64,000 nt of DNA from Caprimulgus europaeus. Its lineage: Eukaryota > Chordata > Aves > Caprimulgiformes > Caprimulgidae. The notes under the pieces were generated by a model that saw only the letters and a program-made list of their open reading frames with translations, did no database searches and was not told where the DNA came from. Every line of letters starts with the position of its first letter. The stretch's first letter is position 1. The position numbers were made by a program, and so were the translations under genes. This document shows, piece after piece, positions 1 to 13,217 of the stretch. The stretch lies in the NCBI GenBank assembly GCA_907165065.1, contig OU015541.1, positions 4,030,001-4,094,000 of the forward strand. The letters run 5' to 3'.

Positions 1-3000
1 TTAGAAACACCAAACATACTAAGAATGGGATTTTCTGTGTCATAGTGTCCCACTGAAATTCAGACACCTCCTTCTCACAGTCTGTGCAACACCGCGAAGC
101 AAACAGGGCCTGGACCTCATCGCAAAGAAACCCCAAACAAATTCTGTGTTTATGTAATGATGTATTTATTTAGGGCCACTCCAAACAGATACAGCTGGTT
201 AGACTTGAAAATAACTGCATGTGAAAACACAAACAGTAATTTATGTAACTTCCAATGAGTTTTTGCAAGATGTTTTGATGCGTTTTCCCTGACTGCTCCC
301 CGGCACATCTGGTTATTGAGGACATCATTTAGCCCACCCTATTTCCTACGGACGTCGTAAGAAAAGCGCTGTGCCCGAGCTCCTCTCTAACCCTGCCCGG
401 GTGCAGCATCTGGGGTCAGCACAATAATGCAAAATCCATTTCTCCAATCTGTCAGTCAGCCTTTGAAGATGGTAACACCGCAGGCAATGGTCACTCTGAG
501 TTACATTAACAGGCTCTTATTGCGAACAGTGGAATTAGCTTTCAGAAGAACATCCCTAAATGCCCATTTTGATATGGTAGGATGACAGTGGTGGCAGAGA
601 CCATATAGAGAACTGAAGGGGCCTGAGGATGAAAACTGGTGGAGAATATTATGACAAAGTGATTTTTCATCAGAAGACGCTAAGAATAAAACTGCTCCCA
701 CAGGGCGAGCATTCAAAACCTCTCCCTCACTTGGAATTTATTTTTACATTGCAAAACAAGTCCCTTTTAAAATGGTTTTAATGGTTTGAGGTAACTTTGA
801 CAAAAATTGATCTTTTAAAATGTCAAACATCATTTTAGAAGACTAATATCAATACGGCATTTTTGCAGCTATTAAAATGAAAATGTTGATTCTCTCCAAT
901 TTTTTTTCTGACTACTTAATTACGATTTAAAAAATTAATAATTTTCTCCTAATCTGGGGGTGGGAAACTCTTGTGCAGTATTCCCTGGCTAACCAGGATC
1001 ATCTACATAAATGATTGTGGATGCTTCATTGTCTACTCACACAGATACAGTGGGGATATTTGCCAGCTTTCTAGTTTGGGGGTTCACAGAAATGTTGCCA
1101 TGGCCAACGGAGCTGCAGGCAGGCCACCTACCCAAAGATCCATCCAATGTCTTGCAGATTTCCTGGTCTTCAAGCTATTTTACCAGCACTAGTGAAGCTT
1201 GCTCATGGAAAGTCACTTCAGATACATCTTTATTTGCCACGGTCAGGGCAGTGATTGCTTTGCAAATAGCTGATCCGTTGAAGTCACGCAGTCATTTGGT
1301 GTCGCTCCAGCACATGCTGATGGAAGCTGCCTCCGCTGCTTATCCCTAGGACATATTTTCTGATAATGAGGAGCACTGGTAACCTTTTCAGATTTTCTCT
1401 TTATGCCTAAATATGCATTCATTCAAACCACATCTAGCTGCTGATCTACAAGCAAATACTGTTTATTACCTTTTCTGTCAAACATCATGTCTTCTGATAT
1501 CAAACATCAAGGGGGGGGAAAAATGCACATAATTTACAAATCTAATAACACATTTCCCATCATACTCCTCTGCATTGCCATGGCCACAAAAAGATGGAAT
1601 CAGCCAAGATGAAAGCTTTTTCAGGGCTGAAGTTTAATGGCTAAAATAATTGCAGAAACATACACAACTCCAAAACAAACCACTTCCAGAATGAATAATG
1701 CGTGGAGTATCCTCTCATCTACTACTTCACTTCACTACAAGCTCCCCTGTGAGCAAAACACATACAATACGTTGTAGGATGTTTCAAACACTGCAGATCT
1801 CTCTAGCTGAGCCAGCTCCACTCTGCTGCAAACAAACCACAGGGTTTGCACAGACTTAAAGAGAGAAGGATGCTGCTCTTCTATCTCTCTGAAACTCACC
1901 TTCAGAAGGTAAAAACAATGCTTCCTGAGTAGGGATTTTATTTAGCATATGCTTGCTTGGGTGGTATCAAATCCTCCCTTCAGAAAAGCAGATATTTACC
2001 AGAAAAGCTCTACCAATTCTATAAGAGTCACTCACTGCTGACTTACACACCCAGCTTCCCATCCATCAGCCTGGCCACTTTACCCCTGTTTGAGCATCTG
2101 CCCAAACCTTCAGCCATTAAACCAAAATTCTTCCTCATAAACTGAGATGAATGCCATGTTGGTATGAATGTGAAAGTGCAATCTATTTATTTTTCAGAGA
2201 CTGGAAAGGCCAACTTATTGAATGCCTGGATAATATGAGTCACCGCATTTTTATCCAATTAGTTCCCCTTCTAAATTCTAGCCATTAGATTTGAGGTCAC
2301 TCAGTATGTGACCTGTTTACTTTAACTAAAAACTACTTTTATTTTTCTAGAAAGGCATTTGGAACAGAAAACATTTTAAGTGCAAAAAAATGAATAGCCT
2401 GAATAAAACATCATTGTACTGACACATACTCTACTTAATGAGAATTTCTTACACTAAATCCTCACATTTAAAAAAAAAATACGGAATAACAGAACAACAA
2501 TGAAAGGAAAATATTTAGCATAAAAATTAAGAGAAAAAATGGTGAAGTTACCATGACAAAAGAACAAACTGCCTCACTGCTCTGTTACTACAAGCTCCTA
2601 GATGCTTTAATGTGCAATTCTGGGAAAAATAACACACAGCTCCTTCCTGCCTGCACATGACACCTTGCTGGCCTTATCCAAGACGTAGTGAATGGGGAAC
2701 ATCCCAAACCTCAGCACCTGACTCTGTGATTATTTATAGCCAGGCTAGTGATGCTTGGAAGTGTCTAACAAGAACAGTTGTTCTCCCCTTCAAAGAGCCA
2801 CCTTCTGCCACCTTTTTGGATACTAATTAGTACAGAACTCAAGGAATTGGACAGTATACATGGTGCAGAATAGCAAACTCCCACTTTTTTGTCCCTGGGC
2901 ACACGTTTCTGGAAGTAACTCCAGCAACTCTGTACTCCATGATCCTGACACTGTTCCAAAGCTCTTTGTATGCTCTGTTAAGAAAAGTAGCTGCTGCAGA

Positions 3001-6000
3001 CTGAAACATCTCATAAACTCATTCATGCTCTAGCAAATGTGTTAATGATAATATTTTAGTAAGAAATGTAGCTGAAGAAACTTATAGGAATGGGTTGTGT
3101 CATTAAAAAAAAAACATTACTAGGTCTAGGAAGAAAGAGTTAACAAAGTCTCTTTTTAAAATGCTAATAACAGACAATGGTCTGTGGATAAGTTAATTAG
3201 TGGAGGCAGCTTGTTTTTAATTATTTCACTTGACCTGGTGCAGATTTAGACAATAATCCCTTTAGAGAGGGGAAAGGGCTGTTGGAAAGTATGTGATGTA
3301 CCAGGAGAAAAACTTTAAATCTGCCTGAGCCGAGCAGGTAGTCCTCTATCTAAAATTGGAATGATACACTCTTCTCCACTGTAAGACAAGCTCAAATGGA
3401 AAAAGAAATGCTGGTCTGAACCAGAGAGATTATGCTAAGGACCTGGTGAGCTTTCCACTGCGATACTTAACTTTTTTTTCCCCCACCCTATTCAGCTGGG
3501 ATTTTACTACTGAATAATGTATAAACCAACCCACTGTAGTCAGAGGTGGGATTTCATAAGCAACTTGAAACAAGTGCAACCAGACTGTATCAGAACTCTC
3601 TGAACATACTAAAATGTGTGTGAAGAATGAAAAGGCTCTACAGACTATTAGTGTATGTGGAATTTTCTTACAGGAGAGGCTCTGAAGATTTCCACATTTT
3701 AAAAATGGGAAGGGATTAGGTTGGGTATCAGTCCTGTTCTTGTTCAGACTCTGTAATCGGATCCAATTAAACTCAAAGGTTTGTTTTATCTGAGGAGGTC
3801 ATCCCCAAATCATGTAGCTTCTCAATTTGGTAACATGTCTTCAATAGCTTGCCCAAATATGAATAAGAAGTCATTACAGCTTAACATGTGAATCAGTACA
3901 ATCTCCTCCAGAGGCTACTGCATCTGAATGCTAGCAATACTTAAAGGAAGCCAGGTGCATAAAAGAGAGACTAAACCAAATGGAAAAAAAAAAAAGAATT
4001 TAAAAAACAAATTGGGAGCTACTCTGGCAGGCAGTAAATAGCTCCATATGCACTGTCTGAGTGGGAGGAAACTTCGTTTCAGCTAAAGGGCAGGACTCAT
4101 TCCTGGTGGAATCAGCTCCATGGGAGATGTAAACTGGCTATAGGTTTACTTTTTTTACACCAGTTATCTCTGCTCTGTGGTTAAAGCATCCTTCTGTGTG
4201 CATCTTCAGAAAGGATACACAACGCCTAGGGACTCAAACTGAAAAACTTCACAGAAGAACTAGACCAATAAAAGCAGCACCATTGTTCTATTTGATCCTC
4301 TAAAAAAACATCTGATGGGGAATGAAATGCCCTTGGACAGGAGCAAGGCCAAAACAAATGCAAGCCATGTGTGGCAGATCACCACAGAAGAGTGGCAAAG
4401 AAGACACGGCATGTCCCAGTTGTGAATAAGGCATCTCAGCAATACCAACAGCAAGGCAAAGAATTACTGAAGACAAGTTCAAAATTAGCATTAAAAAAAT
4501 GGGTAAGACTGCTTATCCTGGTGACAGGCTGACCACGATTTTCTGAATCCCAAAGTCTGTGTTGCATAGACTGAAATAACAGGAAGAGCTTGATCAGGTT
4601 TCATGGAAACTATCAGACTGAGCAGCTTGCTTAGCCAAACAAGCTCTGCTCTGCCATGTTTTTCCAGGGCACACAAAGTGCTCCTTCCCCAAAAGCAGAG
4701 TTGTCAAGGACTGAATGTCACACATCTATCCATCCATGATTAGCAATACAGGAGGCCATAAACTGTGCTCTGCCTGTCCAGGCAGCATGATTAAATGTGT
4801 GTTTGTTGCTCTGTCTTACTTCCTTCATTAGTGTTGCTCTTTGCTTGTCAATGTTATTAACTTCCTAAACCCCCCAGTGATGACAGGGCCATTAGTGTCT
4901 AACCACAGGGAGGATAACAAGCGAACGCATGCAGATGAAGCCACAGATAGGCTGAGCTTACACAAACTCATGTTCAAATGGTGCCAACAGATCATCACCA
5001 TTTATATAACCAGTTGGTCTCCACCCCACTACATTTGTGTCCTGAGCATCTTGCTGGTGAATATTTTTGGGAGGTAAATACCATGGCTGCTTTCCTATCT
5101 AGTCATTGGACTTCCACAGTTTCCAAGCTATCTACCAGCCTCTTTTTCTGGAAAGCTCTTTTGTTCTTTAGAAGTTTCTCCTATCATCTCCAAATACTCT
5201 GGGTTTTTTAGTGAAACACATACTCATGCTATACTTATGTCTTCCAAGGCCCGTGGCTCAGAGCTGTTCCTCTATAAGTATAGTATTCTACCTAGCTATC
5301 AGGATTTTATTGAGGAAAAATAATAAAAAAACCCCTTTCCATACACACAAGCTCTAAAACCTCACTTTAATGAGTTAACACAATCATGCAGAAGACCAAA
5401 AGGTACAGATGATTCTGGATATACCCACCAGAAAGACAAACAGCCACTGCTATTCAAGAAAAGCAAACAGGGAAAAATACTCTTTCCAGGTACTATAACG
5501 AGACTTCAGAACCACTGATACAATTCCCTTCTTAATTAACACAAATGGCCTCATTTCTATGATGAGGCTTCGTTCACATCTTTCTCACCCTGCAACAAGG
5601 GCTACCAAGGAATCCATTAAGCAATGCTGGACCAACAGTGCTCAGAGCAGATTCAAGCCCCCCCCATCTGCTAACTTCTAGTATCTCAAATTACTACAAG
5701 TGGCCCTGCACTGGGTGGACAACGCATTTCTAAAGGCACTAAATGGGGTTAATAAAATGAACCTTGTTCACTGATGAGTGGCAGTGCTCCTCACCATAAT
5801 TTGCTGAAAAAGGTCATTCTTGTCTGTAACAAGAAAATGAAATGCACGCTGGAATGATGGAGCAAGCTCAAATCAGTCCTATGTACAATGTAGAAACATA
5901 AACCAGAATCAAGTATAAATCTACTGGCTAAATTCAGCTTATGGCTAATCAGCAATTCCTTTGACAGGATATGCTGCTGTGGAAATGGGACAATTTTATA

Positions 6001-8579
6001 ACTGAATAATTTAACCAGTTTTATCTTTTAAGTAGTGATTTCAGGCTTATTAATATATAAAGCTTCAGTATTTACATTTTTCTTACATGGACCTGAAAAA
6101 TTACAAGGTATCAGGAATAACACAGCACTCAATGATAAATGACATTTATAGAGTGGTTTTCATCCCCTAGAATGACTAGATGCTCCACATGACAGCTGGG
6201 CAGACAGCAAGGGCAGAGCCCTCTGTGTGACCAGGCTGGGGTAAACTGCTCAATAGCAAAGGAAAACTGTCGGAAACATCAAGGCCAAGGCTAGAAGGGA
6301 CAAATAAACAGAGTCTGACCTGCTCTACTGAGGCTGCTTTAGTGTTTTACCTGCTTACCTCTGTTAAGACTCCAGTAGTTTATGTCTGGCTTGAAGACAT
6401 GTTCCACAGAGACTTCCAATCATTATTTGAATGCTGTGAGAAGTGGAAAAGCCACTTACCCTTGGAAATCTCTTACAGTCCTTCATCATCTCAGTCACTG
6501 GAAAATACTTTGGGAGCCTGCAAGTCTGGAAGCTAAATACAGGGGCTTGTGGTCCAAATTCACAGAAATGGATGTGCCTCACCGGCAAAATAATCGCTAA
6601 TCTCTCACTCGCGTTCTCCTCCTGTGAGTTCAGCTGCAGATGCATTTTTCTGCACGTTTTAATGCAGTGGTAAGGGAATTTCATCTTTAAAAGTAAGATA
6701 CTTGTGGCTCAGCAGAATCAAACAACCTTGTTTTAGTTCTTCTCCAGAAAAAAAATAATAGAGAAAACATGAAAACCAGAGTCCCTCTCACTTTAAAGAA
6801 CTCCTGGAACAGATACAAATAGCAAATACGGAGCATGCTAGATTGTGCCTGTCAGAAGGTGACATCCTCTTACCAATTTTGCATTAGTCCTCACTGCTCC
6901 TTGGAGATGGCTAATTTGAGTGAGGAAAATGGAAACCAGAAACTCTCAGGATGCAGTCAAGCCATTTAGATGTCACTTTCCCTCATTCTTTGTATTTTGT
7001 CAGTACACATACACAACTGATAATCTGCACAGATTCACTCATACATCACTCGTATCATGTCGAGATCCTTGAGCCTCACGCTGCAGCAGATGTTTCTCCA
7101 GCCCTGCTCAGAGGAGGAGACGCAGCTTTGCGGAACATCGCATTGATATGCAGTGAGGGGAAATAATTAACACAGGTGACCATAATTTAGAACAAAATAA
7201 AATCCTTTTGTTATATCCCAGAGGCAGAAAAAGGATTGAAAGCTGGGCTCAGCCTACGTTACCTGTTGGCTACACCCAAGGGGATCGGCTGGCTGGAAGA
7301 GCCAAGCCCAGACTAAAACCACTGTATTTGGGCAATCTTGAATTAGTGGATTGGTATCAATAGGACTATTTCACAAGGATGAATTATAGCAGTCCCAAGG
7401 GCTAAACCCATTCCTATCACCAGTGCAATGCCTTTTTTACTCCTGGCCAACATTTGAAATGAAGTAACAAGGAAGTGTTGAAAAGCTACTGCAATGACCT
7501 AGAGACAAATATACCCCAAATAGTTACTACAGATGGTAAAAAACCAATCCCCACTCACTTTTTGGTGGGCCAGAGTGCTGCTTTTTTATTTTTTAACATA
7601 ACATTTCAAATTTCTGCTCTATCAGAAATGTCTAGTTGCACAAAACCCAGAGTGTTGGAAAAGAAATCAACTGTCTCTGCCAATAAGAAGAACTTTTCCT
7701 CTTCCTCACAAAAATCCTGCCATTTCATTCATAAATAAAACAAGCCACTAACTCAGTTGTTGGCAGGCTCTCCCTTTTATCTTTCACTCACTTGAGAAAG
7801 ACTAGCAACATCATGTTTTTGGAAAGCCAAGTGTAGTAATCATAGAATTGGATTTCATGTATTTTTAAAAGCACTTGCAGCAGCAGAGCTCCAATCACTT
7901 TTTAAAAGAAATATAAACATACAGAAATTCAGAAGAAGTAACTCCAAGCTTATGACTTTCTTCATTTCTTCAGCATGAGATGAATGTGCCAGGAAGGGAC
8001 TCCTTTCTACAGGAGATCTCAAAAAGTTAGCAACATTACGCTACAAGCACCGCAGAGCCGAAATACTTATTATCTCAAATAAGCCTGGATGACATTTGAG
8101 ATGTCTCAACATTTATTGGCCTGCTAGCAGAGCGTGGGATCAACCTGCTCCTTTTCTCTCATTTCTCTTTTGCTTTTCCTCCTACTTGCTCAAAGTCCAT
8201 GTTCATAAAAAATTTAGCGGAAGCTCTTCAGAGGATGATATTGCTGATACTATAGCCCCAGTGAAGGTTTACTGTGCTACTGAGACAGACATTCTGCCAC
8301 CAGAGAAATCAAAAGAGCTGATGGGGTTGAATTACTGCAGCAGGATCTCACCATCAGACTGACAGTCTGGGCTGGATCCCCGCCTGGGACGCCCGCGTGA
8401 GCGGCAGCGGTCAAAATGAGCAAACACACAGAACAGATCCGGTCCCTTTTGCATGGTTATGAGGAGAAATGTTACTTTTCAGAATGGAAAACAGAATTCT
8501 GAATGTTCTGCCTGTTTCTGAGCCCCAGCTGGGGACAGCTGACCCTTTTTTACTTCTAGTTATTTTCTTCCCAGTGGGG

Positions 8580-8602
8580 AAAAAAAAAAAAAAAAAAAAA
8601 AA
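8580..8602 (+). repeat. Homopolymer A tract (23 nt)
   Basis: This is an unbroken run of 23 A after a short GGGG. It could be a simple-sequence expansion or the tail of a retroposed copy, but no coding body or flanking target-site duplication is apparent. On the CDH4 transcript strand it is a U tract. Confidence 0.9.
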
Positions 8603-11593
8603 GGAGTAATAAAACCTGGAATTCAGATGCACTGATAAATTAAGCACTTGGGTAGCAACTCCTAGCAGTACCACCCATTTCTGCAGCAGCCTGCCATAAA
8701 TTAAATAAGCTAGCACGGGCTCCTCCTACTCTCTGAACTTTCTTATAACCTGTCCATCCCGTATGTTCATAGTCTTCCCTATTAATCTACACATTTTGTG
8801 CTCCCACCACTGTTTGATCTTTCCCTCCTAGTTTCATTAAATCAGCTACAGATTTCCTATGTCTCCATGATGTTTCCCAGTATTAGAGCAAGTATCTGCT
8901 TTTAACCTTTTCATCTAAGCCTGGCTGGCTGAACGTACCTTTGAACCTCTGTCACACTCTAAATCCCTATCATTTCCCCTATTCGTTCAAGGGATACATG
9001 TGCCTTTGTTCCACCTTTGGCAATTCTTACCCTTAGGCATCCAGGAGCTTAAATCAGGCTGTTGCTAAACTGTCCTCCTTTAATAATTTTTATGAAGTGC
9101 AGTCCAATTATCTTTATCTTCCTTGGGGATCCATTCAATTAAGCACAGTCGTAATGAGTGAATGGACACAGAGCATTGTAACCTTATTTACATCCAGATT
9201 AATGGGAACCAGGTAAGATAACTTTAAAGCCATCAATATTTTAATACCTTGGCTTTTCATTTTGCTATCTTCAGTGTCAGACACATTTAGAGAGAGCAGC
9301 ACAATTTGAGAGGCTGAGTTTTTAATTTCCTCCTTGGTTTGTGGAAATGAGGGTTTAGAAACAGCAGCAAACTACATGAATTTGTTTTAAAATAGGTTTC
9401 TTACAGGTTAACCAAAAAAGTTCTCATGACACAAAGCAAGCTGGAAGGCTCATCCAGTTTCTTGGACATTTCATAATTTGAAGGCAATGTAAGAAACCAG
9501 TAAAGAACCAATATTTAAGTGGAGATGCTGGGAGCACCGGGAAGTCTCATTTAATGAGCATGCAACAGAAATGCTGAGCTAGAAACACCAGTTCTGAAGT
9601 GACTTTTCTCTTCTCTGAAAGACAAATGCTGGATCTAGAACACAGACCTGTCTCTCAGATATGGAACAGCTTTGACAGTTATTTTCATGCCTGCTTCAAG
9701 GCACCTCTGCATTGCAGGAGCCAGGTAGAAGGGTCCAACAGAGACTGAAAACCTGGTTCTGTTTCAACACAGCTTAACATAATAGTGTCATAGGCACTGA
9801 TAAATGTGTCAGTAAGCATTTGGAGAAATAACTGGTATCCAGGGAATTTATCTTGGTTGTAGTAGTTTCAGCTGAATAGGTCAGATTTGTTAACATTTTA
9901 ATTTACACAAATCTGCATTCCAAATACTGCTCTTTGGCTCCTTTTCCTAACAACAAGAAAATGTCAGCAGTAAAACCGAATTTACTCCTCTAATAGGTTT
10001 CTCAAGATTTCAGGAAAAACAAACAAAAACAAAAAACAACAATCTGTGGTACAGTTATGGGAGTGCTTAAACACATTTTTCAATTTAGACCTAATACAAT
10101 TTTATGTTAATAAACCAGAAAACTTTGCCAATTACAGATGTAATACTGAAATGCAGCAGAGGACACTGGGAACAAGACTGTCCCATAGCTTCAGGGCAGC
10201 CCCAGGAATGTGCCCAGAGCTGGTTGTTCTGCCTCGATCCAAGTGTCCCTTGCCCAGCCTGGTACTCAGCTGTGGGACACTCAACACCATATTTCCACAG
10301 ACAATGTGCCAGCTTGCCTTGATTTCCCAGACTCAGTGCAACAGGGGAACTAACGTGAAGCACATGGTTCCAATGCAAGTTTTTAAAATAATTCTGACAC
10401 AATGACATAAATCTGAAACAAGAGGACTGCTCTGCCTTACCCTTTCCCCTTAATTATCACCTGCCTCTTTTTTCAGCCGATTTGCTGAAATTAAAACCTC
10501 TCTCCCACCAAGTTATCCCGACCTCTGTCTCTGAAATGAATATAAACCGACGACCTTTCTCTACCCGTAAAGCCCTACATTAAAATGCTGTCCCCCACTG
10601 ATATCAAGGGGGCCATAACAGTTCTTTCATTTCCATAAAATCAGCATTTTCCTGCCAGAATTCAGATCTCTCCTCTGAGTACTATGCCACTGTCCCCCTG
10701 AGGGCTGCCAGCAATCTCTACAGCACTTGTTTCTCCTCTCCGACTGCAAGCACGCTGCAGGCTTCAACATTGCTGAGGATAATCTACCTGCTTAAGATTC
10801 AGCTAACTTTCTGGTTCTCTAAATAAAAAGAGCAGGGAAAGGTCAAATCTGCCCTGGGTTATGCTTGCAAAGTCTGCCACAGCAGGTGGGAAGGAGCAGG
10901 CTCTGGTGTTCCTCCTGCTCCCCCAGCTCTGCTTCTTGTCTTCACATCTGGAAAGCTCTCTGCTCACCCGATCCTTCTCCTTGGAAAGCTGTTTCACACA
11001 GTGTCTACCCCTGGGTCAGCTCGCCCTGAAACTGTGCCGTGGGCAAGCCCCAAATCTGCACCATTCCCAGCCAGCAGCCCGTCCCCATGCTGGTCCCACT
11101 CCACTTGCTGCTGAGCTGCTCTCGATGCTTTTATCCGCTCCGCGGCTGCGTTCAGGATTCCTCCCAAAGCCACCGTGCAGCTCCGAAGCACAAAAGCAGC
11201 CCCAGGTGTGCAAATGAAATGGGCACAAAACCCAGCACAGCAAGGCCCCTTGGCCAGCACTTGGCAGATCGCTCTGCAGCGGGGCCAAACAAATGCTGCC
11301 GGGGCTGATGTGCAAGAGAAAAAAAACCTCTGAGGTGCTGGAGGTTTTCACCCCTCTGAGGTTGGTGTCCCAAGCAGGAAGCCCATGCACCAGCCCACAT
11401 GCGGGGCCTCCAGCTCGATTCGTCCTTGCCATTGGTCATGGGGGAGGAAAGGAGAGGAGGGAAGAGCAAAGGCAGTTTCTGTTGCCTTCTCGCAGAAATG
11501 CAGCACTTTGGGCTCTCTCAGTGGATTTCACTGGACTCGTTATCTCTGGGGACTGCGTGAACTTAAACATCTGAGCCTAAGATTGGAAGAAGT

Positions 11594-12003
11594 CATATGA
11601 GGAGAGACTGAAGTTGCTTGGTTTGTTCAGCCTGGAGAAGAGGAGACTGAGAGGAGATCTCATCACAGTCTAGAACTTCCTCCCAAGGGGAAGAGGAGGG
11701 GCAGGCACTGATCTCTTCTCTCTGGCCACCAACGCCAGGAGCAGAGGACATGGCAGGAAGATGTGGCAGGGGAGGGTGAGGTTGGCCATGAGGAAAAGGT
11801 TCTTGAGGCAGAGGGTGGTGGAGCACTGGCACAGGCTCCCCAGGGAGGTGCTCATGGCCACAAGCCTGACAAGATTCCAGCAGCATTTGGCCAAGGCCCT
11901 CAGGGACATTGTGTGATTGTTGGAATTGTCCTGTGCAGGGACAGGAGTTGCACTGATGATCCTTGTGGGTCCCTTCAACTCACAACATTCTATGGTTCTA
12001 TGA
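11594..12003 (+). repeat. CR1 LINE, 3' end fragment (about 410 bp)
   Basis: The sequence follows the conserved CR1 3' region in order: ggagagactgaag, ttgttcagcctggagaag, gagatctcatcacag, gcactggcacaggctcccc, cctgtgcagggacaggagtt, gatgatccttgtgggtcc and a terminal imperfect octamer repeat, attctatggttctatg. It is 5'-truncated, as is usual for CR1, and has no remaining reverse transcriptase frame. It lies antisense to CDH4 within the intron 3' of exon C. The internal part after the catcacag block departs from the CR1 forms I remember, so I do not assign a subfamily. Confidence 0.9.
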
Positions 12004-12863
12004 AGACTATGTAAGTCCTTATTTTTGTATTTGCTGCACAACCACACTATCTGTGGCTGGCTGCTAAATGAACAAATGATCCTTCCCATCACCTAGCTGA
12101 TCAAGATCTCTTAATTGCATTCAACAGATGACACTCCATGAACCGCACAGTCCAATAGGGAAAAAACTCAGAACTTAAATTCCCCTTCTGCCTTCACCCC
12201 TGTCCCCTCCTTCCCAGGACACTCCAATGTAGCACCACTGATGCTACACTGATTTTTGTTTAATGCATGAGGTATAAACGTTTTCCCTTGAGCTATACTC
12301 ACAACTAGAGAAGGCAGAGCTCTGAGAATCAAACCAATATAGTTTATGCTGGCAGAGTATGTTTTTGTCAGTAAAAATGGAATTTCTTCTGCATTTAGAA
12401 AAGCTGTACATTGTAAAATACCAGGAAGAAGAGGCATTAAAGGCAGAGCCTCACATGAAACCAAAATCACTGGAAGGTATTTTCCTAGTTTGGAAATGAC
12501 ACAAGGATGCTATCATGAAACATGCAAAGTATGTTGAGTATAGGCTGTGTAACTGCTTCCAAATAAAACATGCAAAGAACTAAGCAAGACAAGCCTAGAA
12601 GGGGCTATAGATGTTTGGCATTTATTTGCCCCCCAAAAGAAGGGGGACAAATGCCAACTTATTCATCCCCCTGCTCCTTTTGGAGTACTTTCTACATCTT
12701 TGAGTTGTACAAATTTACACAAGGAAAATATCAGCTTCATGAGTTTGAAGATTCTCCCAGGGTTTCATCGACTGATATGGATTAAGACAAAAATATCACA
12801 TCAAAGCCACGATGGCCACAGTTGCTGCAGAATCACAGACCACGATCTCCATGTCGCAACTCA

Positions 12864-13217
<354 letters not shown>

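Noticed and set aside
7836..7850. Word tcatagaattgg resembling an inverted CR1 terminus
   Set aside because: It is too short and no CR1 body follows.
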